A DNA stretch of 64,000 nt from Euzebya sp. (GTDB lineage: Bacteria > Actinomycetota > Nitriliruptoria > Euzebyales > Euzebyaceae). The position numbers were made by a program, and so were the translations under genes. The stretch lies in the NCBI RefSeq assembly GCF_964222135.1, contig NZ_CAXQBR010000021.1, positions 43,730 through 107,729 of the forward strand, written 5' to 3'. The notes beneath the pieces were generated by a model. The model was not told the origin of the DNA. It saw only the letters and a list, made by a program, of their open reading frames with translations, and searched no databases. Positions 9,221 through 19,530 of this stretch are shown here, piece by piece. The first letter of the stretch is position 1. Every line of letters starts with the position of its first letter.

Positions 9221-9265
9221 AGCCTAACCGCGGCCACACCCCCTCGAACCCGCGTGGAGTAGCCT
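9221..9265. promoter_or_regulatory. Divergent promoters for dop and the LuxR-type regulator
   Basis: The 62-bp space between the two start codons holds TAGGCT on the minus strand (complement at 9221-9226), 9 bp before the dop ATG, and TAGCCT on the plus strand (9260-9265), 8 bp before the regulator ATG at 9274. Both match the actinobacterial TANNNT -10 box, at a distance that starts transcription at or next to the start codon. Confidence 0.5.
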
Positions 9266-9273
9266 CCGCGGGC

Positions 9274-12187
9274 ATGGGCGCCAGCGGTCACGCGCCGAGC
9301 GGGTCGGGGGCCGGCGGAGACCCCCGCACCCCGCTGCTCGAGCGCGCCGACCAGCTGGCGGCGCTGGGAGAGGCGGTGGACGGTGCCGACCTCGGCCGCG
9401 GGGCCACGGTCCTCCTGGTCGGCCCCGCGGGGGTGGGGAAGACGACGCTGCTCCAGCACGCGACCGCGCACGCCGGCGAGGGCCTGGCCGTGCTGTCCGC
9501 GCGCGGTGACGCCCTCGAGCAGGCCCACCCGTGGGGCGTCGCGATCCAGCTGCTCGGGCCGCTCGCCCGCCGGGTGGACGCGGCGGCGACGTTCCACGGC
9601 GCCGCGACGCTGGCCGGCCCCCTCCTGCTCCACGCCACGCCGGAGGTGCCCGACGGCACGCCGGGCGGTGCGGCTGATCCCCTCGCCCTGCTCCACGCCC
9701 TCCACTGGGCGGTCGCGAACGCGGCGGAGCGCACGCCCCTCCTGCTGGTCGTCGACGACGTCCACTGGGCTGACGCGGCGAGCCTGCGGCTGCTGGCCTT
9801 CCTCGCCTCCCGCCTGGAGGGCCACCGGGTCGGGATGGCGCTGGCCGCCCGCACCGGCCAACCGGTGCCGACCGAGCACCAGCAGCTGCTCCACCACCTG
9901 CACGTGCACCCCTCGATCGCGCGGGTCGACGTCCCGGCGCTGAGCGACGGGGCGATCCGGGCGGTGGTGCGCCACGTCCTGCCCGACGCGCACGACAGGT
10001 TCTGCAGCGCCGTCGCGGGGGCGGTCGCGGGCAACCCCTTCCTGTGCCACGAGGTGACCACGGCGGTCCGCACCGCCCACATCGTGCCCGACGAGGCAGC
10101 CGCGTCACGGATCGGCGACCTGCGCCCGGACGGGATCCGCACGTCGATGCTGGTCCGGCTCGGCCAGAGCGGTCCAGGCGCCGCGGACGTCGCCGCCGCC
10201 GTCGCGGTGCTGGGTCCGCAGGCCTCGGTCCCCTCGGTCGCGGCGCTCACCGGCCTGTCGTCGGAGCGGGTGACCGAGCTCATCGACGACCTGGCCAGCG
10301 CCGACCTGCTCGACGCCGGACCCGCCCTCGGCTTCGCCCACCCGATCATCCGCGAGGTCGTGCTCGACGACGTCGGGACGGCCCGGCGCCGCTGGCTCCA
10401 CGGGCGGGCAGCGGCCTGGGCCCAGGCTGCCGGCGCACCGGACGAGGACGTCGCCTCCCACCTGCTCGCCGCCGACCCGGTCACCGAGCCGTGGGCGGTC
10501 GAGGCCCTCCGCAGGGCCGCCGACCGCGACCTGCTGCGCAGCGCACCCGACCGGGCGGTCGAGCTGCTCCGGTGCGCCCTCGCCGCCGCCTCCGACCGGA
10601 CCACCCGCGGCGCGCTCCTGACGACCCTCGCCGCTGCCGAGGCGGCGGTGGGCGACCCCCGGGTGGAGGCGACGGCCGACGCCGCCGTCGACCTCCTCGT
10701 CGCCGACCGCCCGCCTGGCCGCCGCCGTGGACGGGGTCGGGGATCTCCCAGACGCCGTCTCCCTGGGCGAGGTCCTCTACGCCGCCGGGTGGTACCGGCG
10801 CGCGACGCGCGCGTACGCCGCAGGGGTGGCACGCCTGGTGGCGGACGCCCCTGCCGTGCCGGAGGTCGAGGCGAGGCTCGTGGCCGGGCACCTGATCGCG
10901 GCGCGCATGGCCGGCGAGCCCGCGGCGCACGCCGAGGCGCGGCTGGCGGGGCTGGTCGGCTCACCGCCACCCGCGCCGGACCTCGCGGACCGCATGCTCC
11001 TCGCCATCGCGGCGGGTGATCGCGCGCTCGCGGGGGACCTCCACGTCGAACGCATCCTCGCGCTCGCGACGGCGGCACGGGGCGGCGACGACGACCTCCG
11101 GGCGCTCGGGATGGTCGTGCTGCAACCGCTGGTCGGGGCCCTGCTGTGCGGCGACCGCTACGTCGACGCGCTCGAGCTCCTGGACCACGCCATGGCAGAG
11201 GTGCGGGTGCGGGGTGCCCTCGCCGCCCACGTCGGGCTGCTCCCCCTCCGCGGCTTCCTGCTGCTCTTCGCCGGGCGCATCGCGGACGCGGTGGCTGATG
11301 CGGCCTGGGCCGTCGAGCTCGCGGACGAGCTCCCGTCCGTGCCGCGACCGGCGCTCGTCGCGGCCCACCACGTGCTGGCGGAGGCGGCGCTCGAGCGGGG
11401 GGACCTGGCTGCGGCCGCGGCGGCGACCAGCCTGCCCGACCCCGCCGTGACCGACGTGCGGACCCCGTTCCTCGGCTCCTACCTCGAATCCGTGGGCCGG
11501 CTGGCCCTCGCCGGTGGGCGGGTCGACGAGGCCGTCGAGGCCTACACCGCCGCCGCCGCCGTCCACACGGCCGCCGGAGGGGACGGACCGGTGCACGACT
11601 GGCGCAACGGGTTGGCTCGCGCACGGCGGGCCGGCGGAGATCACGGCGTCGCGGTCGACCTCGCCGCCGAGCAGCTGGGGCGAGCCCGTCACTTCGGCGC
11701 CGCACGCCCCCTGGCGGCCGCCCTGCGGGCGGTCGCCGCGGTGTCCGCCGACCTCGACGAGCAGATCACGGCGCTCGATGAGGCGGAGGGGGTCGTCGAG
11801 GGGTCCGAGGCCCGTCTCGAGCAGGCGCGCGTGCAGGTGGCGCGCGGTGCGGCGCTCCGCCGTGCCGGCCGCCGCCGCCAGGCCCGGGAGGTGCTGCGAG
11901 CCGGACTCGACGCCGCCCGCACCGCCGGAGCCGCCGCCCTCGCCCGCTCGGCGGTCGAGGAGCTGGAGGCCTCAGGGGCGCGCCAACCCCGACTCGCGAT
12001 CAGCGGCCGCGATGCGCTGACCCCCTCCGAGCTGCGGGTGGCGCGGCTGGCGGTGGAGGGGCGATCGAACCGGGAGATCGCCGAGACGCTCTACGTGACC
12101 CGCAAGACCGTCGAGGTGCACCTGTCGGCGACCTACCGGAAGCTCGGCATCGCCTCGCGGCAGGAGCTCCCCGACGCGCTCGGCTGA
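9274..12187 (+). pseudogene. Large LuxR/MalT-like AAA regulator, interrupted by one frameshift
   Basis: Two overlapping frames together encode a STAND-type regulator of about 970 residues: Walker A GPAGVGKTTL (about residue 50), Walker B LLLVVDDVHWAD, a long alpha-helical TPR-like middle region, and a C-terminal LuxR helix-turn-helix LTPSELRVARLAVEGRSNREIAETLYVTRKTVEVHL. The frame changes at about 10713-10716, in a run of CCGCCCGCC, between LLVADRP and RLAAAVDGVGDLPDAV. A single base accounts for it and no coding sequence is missing, so it is either a recent mutation or a sequencing error. Such regulators are activated by a small ligand bound near the ATPase module. The start ATG at 9274 lies 8 bp after a TAGCCT box. 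Confidence 0.8.
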
Positions 12188-12244
12188 CCAGGTTAGGGGT
12201 GGGTCCCTGATGCCCGCGCGCCGGCGCGACGGGATGCTGCCGCC

Positions 12245-13084
12245 ATGGCATCCCACACCCACCGACCAGGCCACCGCGGGCGGCACCTCGCCCTCGGCCT
12301 CACCACCGTCCTGATCCTCACCGCGTGCGGCGGGAGCGACGACCGCACGGCTGACGCCGGCCCGCCCGACGAGGTGGACCCCGCATCGACGTCGACCGCC
12401 GGCGAGGCATCGCCGTCCGCCACGGACACGACCGGCACGGGCACCCTGGTCGAGGCCGACGCGGCGGCGACGGACGCCGTCGCGACCGACGCCGTGCCCA
12501 CCGAGGAGGTGGCCGCGGCGGGTGGCGACGGTCCCGGGGAAGGGGTGGAGGGTTGCCCGGCGGAGACGACGCTGTCGATCACCCAGGTCAGCCTGGACTT
12601 CCCGGACGAGGAGCTCCTCCCCGAGACCACCTTCGCCGGCGGCCACTTCGTCCTCGACCTGGACGGCAGCGGCTTCGGGCCCACCCTGGGCGGCACGCTG
12701 ACCACCGACCCCACGGCCGACCCGGTGGCGCTCGGGGAGTCCTGGGCCTCGCCGGGCGCACCGCCCGAGGGGGAGGCGCACGTCACGATGCTCTTCGAGG
12801 GACCGCCGGAGGGCGCGACGGAGTTCCCGCTCGGCACCTACGGCGTGACCTTCACCGACGACGTCTTCGCGCCGACAGAGGGCATGGGCCTGTCGGCCCT
12901 CAACCTCTTCACCGCCGACGGGTCGAACCGCCCCCTCAACCGCGACAACGCCGTCGAGCTCACCCACATCGGCGACGGGGTGATCTGCGGGACCGTGACC
13001 TCCACCGGGCGCGAGCCCGGGCCGTCCAACCCCGTCCGCCACGTCGACGGCGCCTTCGTCGCGACCGTCACCGAGCAGCCGTGA
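12245..13084 (+). CDS. Putative lipoprotein of unknown function
   Basis: A 279-residue protein with a clear lipoprotein signal: charged start, hydrophobic core LALGLTTVLIL and lipobox LTAC (about residues 24-27) followed by GGSDD. A Thr/Ala/Asp-rich linker (about 35-100) leads to a folded domain with two Cys residues and the segments FVLDLDGSGFGPTLGGTL and YGVTFTDDVFAPTEG, suggesting a beta-rich extracytoplasmic domain. I do not recognise the family. The start has no strong ribosome site; a TTAGGG box lies about 50 bp upstream. It is followed at 35 bp by another small lipoprotein gene. Confidence 0.75.
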   Translation: MASHTHRPGHRGRHLALGLTTVLILTACGGSDDRTADAGPPDEVDPASTSTAGEASPSATDTTGTGTLVEADAAATDAVATDAVPTEEVAAAGGDGPGEGVEGCPAETTLSITQVSLDFPDEELLPETTFAGGHFVLDLDGSGFGPTLGGTLTTDPTADPVALGESWASPGAPPEGEAHVTMLFEGPPEGATEFPLGTYGVTFTDDVFAPTEGMGLSALNLFTADGSNRPLNRDNAVELTHIGDGVICGTVTSTGREPGPSNPVRHVDGAFVATVTEQP

Positions 13085-13118
13085 CCCCTCACCCACCACC
13101 GAACGGAAGGCACATCCC

Positions 13119-13409
13119 ATGATCCGACGCACATCGACCCTCCTGACCGCCGTGGCGCTGGTCCTCGGCCTGGCCGCCTGCGGCGGCGCGGACGACGGCG
13201 ACCGGCAGGCGTTCATCGACGCGGCCGCAGAGGGCAGCGGCGGCGAGCTCGACGAGGAGACGGCGGGCTGCATCTACGACGCCCTCGCCGAGGAGCTCGA
13301 CGCCGACCAGATCGACCAGCTGGCCGGCAACTTCGACGCCGAACCTGATGACCCGGCGATCGCCGAGGCGGCCATCACCGCGCTGCAGGGGTGTGTCGAG
13401 GGCGGGTGA
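13119..13409 (+). CDS. Small putative lipoprotein
   Basis: A 96-residue protein with signal MIRRTSTLLTAVALVLGLAAC, lipobox LAAC at about residue 21, then an acidic helical domain with Cys residues in AGCIYD and LQGCVEGG that could form a disulfide. A GGAAGG ribosome site precedes the ATG by 8 bp. Function unknown. The two-Cys acidic helical pattern is common in small actinobacterial lipoproteins. Likely co-transcribed with the lipoprotein gene upstream. Confidence 0.75.
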   Translation: MIRRTSTLLTAVALVLGLAACGGADDGDRQAFIDAAAEGSGGELDEETAGCIYDALAEELDADQIDQLAGNFDAEPDDPAIAEAAITALQGCVEGG

Positions 13410-13425
13410 TCCCGACCCGGTCCGC

Positions 13426-13635
13426 GTGCTCCTGACGATCGTGCCGGGTGCAGCGCCCATCGAGGGGACGCTCACCCGGCTCGACGGCTCGGACGCCCAG
13501 CCCTTCTGCGGCTGGATGGACCTGACCGCTCGACTCGAGGGGCTGCGGAGCTCGGGTGGGGATCCCACCGATTACCCACTGGCGGACGACGCCGGCACCG
13601 TCGAGGCTGCGGGGGAGCCATCCACCGAGCCCTGA
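13426..13635 (+). CDS. Small hypothetical protein
   Basis: A 70-codon frame read from GTG at 13426, with protein-like content (VLLTIVPGAAPIEGTL, FCGWMDLTARLEGLRSS) and a disordered acidic tail. It ends 7 bp before the metY start. An ATG at 13348 in the same frame would place the N-terminus antisense-like inside the lipoprotein gene and is less likely. No family is recognised. It may be a small member of the metY transcription unit. Confidence 0.4.
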   Translation: MLLTIVPGAAPIEGTLTRLDGSDAQPFCGWMDLTARLEGLRSSGGDPTDYPLADDAGTVEAAGEPSTEP

Positions 13636-13642
13636 GGATCCC

Positions 13643-14920
13643 ATGCGCGACGAGACCATCGCCCTGCACGCCGGGTACGACCCCGAGCCGACCACGAAGT
13701 CGGTGGCCGTGCCGATCTACCAGACGGTCGCCTACGAGTTCGACAACGCCCAGCACGGCGCGGACCTGTTCAACCTGGCGGTGCCGGGCAACATCTACAC
13801 GCGGATCATGAACCCGACCCAGGAGGTCCTCGAAGCGCGGGTCGCCGCGCTCGAGGGCGGGGTCGCGGCACTCGCCACCAGCTCGGGCCAGGCGGCGATC
13901 ACCTACGCGATCCTGACCCTCGCCAAGTCGGGCGACAACATCGTGACCGTCCCCCAGCTCTACGGCGGGACGTTCACGTTGTTCACCCACATGCTCCCGG
14001 ACATGGGCATCGACGTGCGCTTCGCCGAGAGCGACTCGGCGGAGGACCTGGAGGCCCTGGTCGACGACCGCACCCGAGCGGTGTACTGCGAGACGATCGG
14101 CAACCCCGCCGGGAACCTCCCGGACCTCGAGGCCATCGTGGAGATGGCCCGTGCCAAGGGCGTGCCCGTCGTGGTGGACAACACCGTCCCGACGCCGGCG
14201 CTGCTCAAGCCGATCAGCTGGGGCGCGAACATCGTCGTGCACTCGCTGACGAAGTACATGGGTGGGCACGGCACCACGGTGGCCGGTGCCATCGTCGACG
14301 GCGGGAACTTCGACTGGACCGCCGACGCCGGCCGCTGGCCGCAGTTCACCGAGCCGGAGCCCGCGTACCACGGCGTCGTGTACTCCGACGCGCTCGGGCC
14401 GGCGGCCTTCATCGGCCGGGCCCGGACGGTCGCGCTGCGCAACACCGGCGCGGCGGTGTCGCCCTTCAACGCCTGGCAGATCATGCAGGGCATCGAGACG
14501 CTCAACCTGCGGATGGAGCGGCACACCGAGAACGCGAAGGCCGTCGCCGAGTTCCTCGAGGCCCACGAGCGGGTCACGTGGGTGGAGTACGGCGGGCTCG
14601 AGTCCTCCCGGTACCACCAGATGGCGCAGAAGTACACCGGTGGCCGGCCGTCGGCGCTGCTGACGTTCGGGATCGAGGGAGGGTTCGAGGCCGGCGAGCG
14701 GTTCTACGACGCCCTCGAGCTGTTCACCCGTCTGGTCAACATCGGGGACACCAAGTCGCTCGCCGCCCACCCGGCCTCGACGACCCACCGCCAGCTGACC
14801 GAGGACGAGCTCGCGTCGGCGGGGGTCACCCCGGACATGATCCGCCTGTGCGTCGGCATCGAGCACATCGACGACATCCTGGCCGACCTGGAGCAGGCGC
14901 TGAAGGCCTCGTCGGGCTGA
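13643..14920 (+). CDS. metY: O-acetylhomoserine sulfhydrylase (PLP-dependent)
   Basis: A 425-residue Cys/Met-metabolism PLP enzyme that makes homocysteine from O-acetylhomoserine and sulfide in the cytoplasm. It opens with RDETIALHAGYDPEPTTKSVAVPIYQT, has NIYTRIMNPT, the PLP-ring segment SSGQAAI, VVDNT, and the Schiff-base Lys204 in HSLTKYMGGHG. The long form with a segment around YHGVVYSDALG and the LVNIGDTKSLAAHPASTTH motif fit MetY rather than MetB or MetC. The ATG at 13643 was chosen over an upstream in-frame ATG because it opens the conserved N-terminus. It converges with the APC permease, with an inverted repeat element between the two genes. Confidence 0.93.
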   Translation: MRDETIALHAGYDPEPTTKSVAVPIYQTVAYEFDNAQHGADLFNLAVPGNIYTRIMNPTQEVLEARVAALEGGVAALATSSGQAAITYAILTLAKSGDNIVTVPQLYGGTFTLFTHMLPDMGIDVRFAESDSAEDLEALVDDRTRAVYCETIGNPAGNLPDLEAIVEMARAKGVPVVVDNTVPTPALLKPISWGANIVVHSLTKYMGGHGTTVAGAIVDGGNFDWTADAGRWPQFTEPEPAYHGVVYSDALGPAAFIGRARTVALRNTGAAVSPFNAWQIMQGIETLNLRMERHTENAKAVAEFLEAHERVTWVEYGGLESSRYHQMAQKYTGGRPSALLTFGIEGGFEAGERFYDALELFTRLVNIGDTKSLAAHPASTTHRQLTEDELASAGVTPDMIRLCVGIEHIDDILADLEQALKASSG

Positions 14921-14990
14921 TCGGTCGGAGTCGGGGGGCCGGCGTGGGTGCCCGCCCCACCCCAGGGATCTGTCGCGCCCCCACCTCGCC

Positions 14991-15039
14991 GGGGTCTGTC
15001 GCCTTCGTCTCGTTCCGCGCAACGAACCCGACAGACCCC
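14991..15039. repeat. 49-bp inverted-repeat element, copy 1
   Basis: The element has outer arms GGGGTCTGTCG (14991-15001) and its complement (15029-15039) around an inner GTT...AAC dyad. It lies between two convergent genes and could act as a bidirectional terminator, but related copies at 40994 and 41067 sit between divergent genes, so it is a dispersed repeat rather than just a terminator. Its reverse complement matches the 41067 copy at 42 of 49 positions by eye. Confidence 0.75.
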
Positions 15040-15088
15040 CGGATGGGCACCCCGACCCCGACCCCGACCCGGACCACCACCCGCCGCC

Positions 15089-16477
15089 CTACACGTCGAG
15101 TGTGATCTCCTCGGCGTCCGGTCGGCGCCCCTCCCCGCCGAGCGCGCGGTTGACCGCCCACAGGACGAGTCCGAGGGCGACCAGCAGGCCGGCGCGCAGC
15201 CAGGTCCCGGCCTCGTTCTGCGTCGCGAGGCCGAGGCTGACGACGGCACCCAGGGCCGGGAGCGCGGTCGGGGCGACGTAGTGGTCGTGGCCCACCGACT
15301 CCCGCCGCAGGACCAGCACCGAGACGTTCACGACGGCGAAGACGAGCAGGAGCAGCAGGACCGTGGTGTCCGCGAGGTCCCCCAGGTCGCCCGTGATCGC
15401 CAGGACGATCGCGATCACCGCGCTGAGCGCGATCGCGACCACCGGTGTCCGCCGGCCCGGCAGGACCTTCCCGAACACCGGTGGGAGGATCCCCTCCTCC
15501 GACATCCCGTACATCAACCGGGATGCCATGATCATGTTGATCAGCGCGCCGTTGGCCAGCGCGAAGAGGGCGATGGCGCTGAACAGCTCCTCGCTCACGC
15601 CACCTGGTCCCCGCCTGATGACCTCGAGGAGCGGCCCGTCGCTGTCCGCCAGCGCATCGGTCGGCACGACCGCGGACGCCACCACGGTCACCACCACGTA
15701 GATCACCCCGGCCGCCACCAGGCCGCCGAACAGGGCGATCGGGAACGCGCGGGAGGGGCGGCGCACCTCCTCGGCCAGGTTCACGGAGTCCTCGAAGCCG
15801 ATGAGTGCGTAGAAGGCCAGGGACGCCCCGGCGAGCACGACCAACCACGGGCTCGAGTCCCCGGCGAACTCGAGGTTCCGGGACAGGTCGACCTCCGAGC
15901 CGCCTCCCCCTCCCCCGGTGAGCGCCGCGATGCCCACGCCCACGATGATCATGAGCCCCACGATCTCGATCAGGGTGAAGGCGACGTTGAGCTTGACGGA
16001 CTCCCCGACCCCCCACAGGTTGACGAGGGCGAGGACCACCAGCACCGCGATCGCCGACAGCACGACCGGCGCGTCGACGAACGCGGTCAGGTAGTCGCCG
16101 GCGAACCCGCGGGCCAACGTCGCTGCCGAGGTCAGGCCGGACGCCATCACGATGAAGGCGACGACGAACGTGACGAACGGACGCTTGAACGCGCGGTTGA
16201 CGTACAGGGCGGCACCGGCGGCCCGGGGGTACTTGGTCACCAGCTCGACGTAGGCGAAGGCGGTCAGGGAGGCCATGACGAAGGCGGCGAGGAACGCCGC
16301 CCAGATGGCGCCGCCGACCTCACCCCCGACCTCCCCCACCAGGGCGTAGATCCCGCCGCCGAGCATGTCCCCGACGATGAAGAAGAACAGCAGGCGGCTG
16401 CCCACGACCCGCTTGAGGGCGCCCGTCCCCTCCTCGTCCGAGCGGTCGATCGTCGTCTCCGCCGCGTCGACGGCCAT
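15089..16477 (-). CDS. APC-family amino acid permease
   Basis: A 462-residue polytopic protein with about 12 membrane helices. It has the APC signature at helix 1 (FFFIVGDMLGGGIYALVGEVGG) and the helix 6 stretch SLAFYALIGFEDSVNLAEEVRRPSR typical of the superfamily. It should take up amino acids or related amines with protons across the cytoplasmic membrane. Specificity is not readable. ATG at 16477 gives a normal N-terminus; an upstream ATG at 16513 would add 12 residues. A Gly run (GGGGGG) between helices is unusual but in frame. It stands alone, convergent with metY. Confidence 0.88.
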   Translation of the reverse strand: MAVDAAETTIDRSDEEGTGALKRVVGSRLLFFFIVGDMLGGGIYALVGEVGGEVGGAIWAAFLAAFVMASLTAFAYVELVTKYPRAAGAALYVNRAFKRPFVTFVVAFIVMASGLTSAATLARGFAGDYLTAFVDAPVVLSAIAVLVVLALVNLWGVGESVKLNVAFTLIEIVGLMIIVGVGIAALTGGGGGGSEVDLSRNLEFAGDSSPWLVVLAGASLAFYALIGFEDSVNLAEEVRRPSRAFPIALFGGLVAAGVIYVVVTVVASAVVPTDALADSDGPLLEVIRRGPGGVSEELFSAIALFALANGALINMIMASRLMYGMSEEGILPPVFGKVLPGRRTPVVAIALSAVIAIVLAITGDLGDLADTTVLLLLLVFAVVNVSVLVLRRESVGHDHYVAPTALPALGAVVSLGLATQNEAGTWLRAGLLVALGLVLWAVNRALGGEGRRPDAEEITLDV

Positions 16478-16547
16478 GACATCCCCGTTCCCCCTGGTGC
16501 TGGTCGCTCGCACATACCCCGTGGCGGGACCCGGCGAACCTCGGCCG

Positions 16548-17756
16548 TCAGATCACGTCGACCCAGGGCGCCTCGCTCGGGCGGCCGAGGAAGAAGCCCT
16601 GCCCCATGTGCACCCCGAGAACGCGCAGGGCGTCCGCGTCCTCCTGGGTCTCGATGCCCTCGGCGATCACCTCGACCCCGGTCGAGCGGGCGAAGGTGGT
16701 GAAGGCCTGCACCATCGCCTGGCGGCGTACGTCCTCCCACACGCCGGTCACCAGGCTGCGGTCCAGCTTGATGACGTCGGGTTGCAGCCGGAGCACCCGG
16801 TCGAGACCGGAGTACCCGGCGCCCACGTCGTCGAGGGCCAGCCGGACGCCGGCGCAGCGCAACCCGGCCAGGATCCCCTCGACCTCGCGCTGGTCACGGG
16901 TGGAGGCGTGCTCGGTGAGCTCGAGGAGGATCCGCTGGCCGGGGTGATCCCCCAGGATCGCCCGCACCGCGGGGTCGACCAGCGCACGCTCGCTGACGTT
17001 GACCGCCATCCACCTCCCCTCGGGGACCGAGCCGAGCTGGGCCAGCGCCGAGGTGGCGGCATGCCCCTGCAAGACGGCGTCGACCTCGAGCCGCTCGGCC
17101 AGGGCGAACCAGGACGAGGGGTCGTTGACGGCCTCCCGGGGGAACCGCGCCAGCGCCTCGTAGCCCACCTCGACGCCGGTCCGCAGATCCACGACGGGCT
17201 GGAACAGCATCCGGAGCGGGTCCTCGAACGCCGGCCGGGGAGGGGGGCCGTCCAGCGGCGCCACGTCCTCGCGGCGGGGCGCGAAGCCGCTCAGCCGCTG
17301 GGCGATGAGGGCGGCCGCCAGCTCGAGGGCGTGGACGTCCTCGGCGTCGAAGTCGTGGCGGTCGTGGCTGAAGGCGCAGAGGGTGCCGTAGACCCGCCCG
17401 TCGGTGAGCCGGATCGGCGCGCCGGCGTAGGCGCCGATCCCGAGCTCGTCGGTGACGGGCATCTCGGCCAGGGCGGGGACCGCACCGGTGTCGGGGGTCA
17501 GGGGCTGCAGCGCCCCCTCGATCACCAGGGTGCAGTAGGTCGCCTGGAGCGCGTGGCTCGCACCGACCTTGACCTCCGGGTGCGCCTCGGCCGGGGCGAC
17601 GTGGCGGAACACCCGGCGACCCCGGCCGACGCTCGACACGAACGCGATGTCCATGCCCAGGTGGCAGCGGATGATCTCGAGCATGTGGTCGACCGCGGCC
17701 TCGTGGTCGCCCGGAGCTGAGGTGTGCACCGGCTCACGCCCTCCCTCGTGAGTCAT
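16548..17756 (-). CDS. GAF-EAL cyclic-di-GMP phosphodiesterase
   Basis: A 402-residue soluble protein. An N-terminal GAF-like sensor (about 20-160, with YCTLVIEGALQPL and YAGAPIRLTDGRVYGTLCAF) is joined to a C-terminal EAL domain (about 180-400). All residues expected for hydrolysis are visible: the EAL triad in YEALARF, Asn of NVSE, Glu of LELTEH, the DD of LDDVGAGYSGLDR, Lys of IKLD, Glu of AEGIET and Gln of GQGFFLGRP. It therefore should cleave c-di-GMP to pGpG under control of the GAF ligand. It lies next to arc on the same strand, ending about 1.1 kb upstream of nothing functionally related. Confidence 0.88.
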   Translation of the reverse strand: MTHEGGREPVHTSAPGDHEAAVDHMLEIIRCHLGMDIAFVSSVGRGRRVFRHVAPAEAHPEVKVGASHALQATYCTLVIEGALQPLTPDTGAVPALAEMPVTDELGIGAYAGAPIRLTDGRVYGTLCAFSHDRHDFDAEDVHALELAAALIAQRLSGFAPRREDVAPLDGPPPRPAFEDPLRMLFQPVVDLRTGVEVGYEALARFPREAVNDPSSWFALAERLEVDAVLQGHAATSALAQLGSVPEGRWMAVNVSERALVDPAVRAILGDHPGQRILLELTEHASTRDQREVEGILAGLRCAGVRLALDDVGAGYSGLDRVLRLQPDVIKLDRSLVTGVWEDVRRQAMVQAFTTFARSTGVEVIAEGIETQEDADALRVLGVHMGQGFFLGRPSEAPWVDVI

Positions 17757-17781
17757 CCGGGCCGCGCGCCACGGCGCGGTC

Positions 17782-19530
17782 CTACAGGTACTGGCCGGTC
17801 TGGACGTTCTCGATCGACTTGCCCGGCTCGGTGCCGTCGCCGATGAGCGTGCGGACGTAGACGATGCGCTCGCCCTTCTTGCCGCTGATGCGCGCCCAGT
17901 CGTCGGGGTTCGTGGTGTTGGGGAGGTCCTCGTTCTCCTTGAACTCGTCGCGGATCGCGACCTGGAGGTCCTCGGCCTTGATCCCCTTCTGCCCCTCGTC
18001 GAGGTACCGCTTGATCGCGAGCTTCTTCGCCCGCGCGACGACGTTCTCGATCATGGCGCCGGAGTTGAAGTCCTTGAAGTACAGGATCTCCTTGTCCCCG
18101 TTGGCGTAGGTCACCTCGAGGAACCGGTTGGCCTCGTCCTCGGCGTACATCCGGTAGACGGTCTGGGCGACCAGCGCATCGCACGCGGCGTCCTCGGAGC
18201 CGTGCTCCTTGACGAGGTCGGGGTGGAGCGGCAGGCCGCCGTGCAGGTAGATCCGGAAGATCTCGCGCGCGGCGTCGGAGTCGGGCCGCTCGATCTTGAT
18301 CTTCACGTCCAGCCGGCCGGGCCGCAGGATCGCCGGGTCGATCATGTCCTCGCGGTTGGACGCGCCGATGACGATGACGTCCTTCAGCGTCTCGACCCCG
18401 TCGATCTCGCTCAGCAGCTGCGGGACGATCGTCGTCTCGACGTCCGAGGACACCCCCGATCCGCGGGTGCGGAAGATCGAGTCCATCTCGTCGAAGAACA
18501 CGATCACCGGCGTGCCGTACGACGCCTTCTCGCGGGCGCGCTGGAAGACCAGCCGGATGTGACGCTCGGTCTCGCCGACGTACTTGTTGAGCAGCTCGGG
18601 GCCCTTGATGTTGAGGAAGTAGCTCTTCGCGTCTGCGCGGCCCTCCTTCTCCGCCACCCGCTTGGCGAGGGAGTTGGCCACCGCCTTCGCGATCATCGTC
18701 TTGCCGCAGCCGGGCGGGCCGTACAGCAGGATGCCCTTCGGGGGCTTGAGCTCGTGCTCGACGAACAGGTCGGCGTGGAGGAACGGCAGCTCGACGGCGT
18801 CCTGGATCGCCTCGATCTGCGGACCGAGGCCGCCGATGTCGGTGTAGGCGATGTCGGGGACCTCCTCGAGGACGAGCTCCTCGACCTCGGGCCGCTCGAG
18901 CTTCTCGAGGGCGTACCCCGAGCGGGTCTCGACCAGGACGTGGTCGCCGGCCCGGAGGGGGACCCCGTCGAGCTGGTCGGCCATCCGCACGACCTGCTCG
19001 TCGTCGGTGTGGCCGATGACGAGCAGCCGGCCGTCGCCCATGACGTCCTTCAGGGCCATGACCTCGCCGACGATCTCGAAGGTGGCCGCCTCGACCACGT
19101 TGAGGGCCTCGTTGAGCACGAGCTCCTGGCCCTGGCGCAGATCGGCCACCTCGATGTCGGGGCTGACGTTGACGCGCAGCTTGCGGCCCTGGGTGAAGAT
19201 CTCGACGGTCTCGTCGGTGGGGCCCGGCCCCAGGTAGACGCCGTAGCCGCTGGGCGGGGAGGCGAGCTTCTCGACCTGCTCCTTCAACCCGACGATCTGC
19301 TCGCGCGCGTCCCGCAGGGTGTCAGCCAGCTTGCCGTTCTGGGCCATCGCGCCGTTGAGCTGGGACTTCGCGTCCATGAGCCGCTCCTCGAGCGCGCGCA
19401 CGCGGCTCGGCGAGTCCTCGAGCCGGCGGCGGAGCGTCGCGGCCTCCTCCTCGAGCAGGGCGATGCGCTCGCGGAGCGCGCGCACCTGGTCGCGTGCGTC
19501 GGCGTCGTGGTCAGAGGGACTTGCGGACAT
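17782..19530 (-). CDS. arc: Proteasome-associated AAA ATPase ARC/Mpa
   Basis: A 582-residue hexameric unfoldase that binds pupylated proteins and feeds them to the 20S core. An N-terminal coiled coil (about 10-85, [19 protein letters not shown]) that binds Pup is followed by two OB-fold segments (about 90-230) and one AAA module with Walker A GPPGCGKT, Walker [13 protein letters not shown] and sensor [18 protein letters not shown]. The protein ends in GQYL, the penultimate-Tyr motif that docks into and opens the proteasome. The start at 19530 follows AGAGGAGG; an upstream ATG at 19566 is less likely. A CATACT box lies further upstream. Retention of the docking tail implies a working 20S proteasome elsewhere in the genome. 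Confidence 0.96.
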   Translation of the reverse strand: MSASPSDHDADARDQVRALRERIALLEEEAATLRRRLEDSPSRVRALEERLMDAKSQLNGAMAQNGKLADTLRDAREQIVGLKEQVEKLASPPSGYGVYLGPGPTDETVEIFTQGRKLRVNVSPDIEVADLRQGQELVLNEALNVVEAATFEIVGEVMALKDVMGDGRLLVIGHTDDEQVVRMADQLDGVPLRAGDHVLVETRSGYALEKLERPEVEELVLEEVPDIAYTDIGGLGPQIEAIQDAVELPFLHADLFVEHELKPPKGILLYGPPGCGKTMIAKAVANSLAKRVAEKEGRADAKSYFLNIKGPELLNKYVGETERHIRLVFQRAREKASYGTPVIVFFDEMDSIFRTRGSGVSSDVETTIVPQLLSEIDGVETLKDVIVIGASNREDMIDPAILRPGRLDVKIKIERPDSDAAREIFRIYLHGGLPLHPDLVKEHGSEDAACDALVAQTVYRMYAEDEANRFLEVTYANGDKEILYFKDFNSGAMIENVVARAKKLAIKRYLDEGQKGIKAEDLQVAIRDEFKENEDLPNTTNPDDWARISGKKGERIVYVRTLIGDGTEPGKSIENVQTGQYL

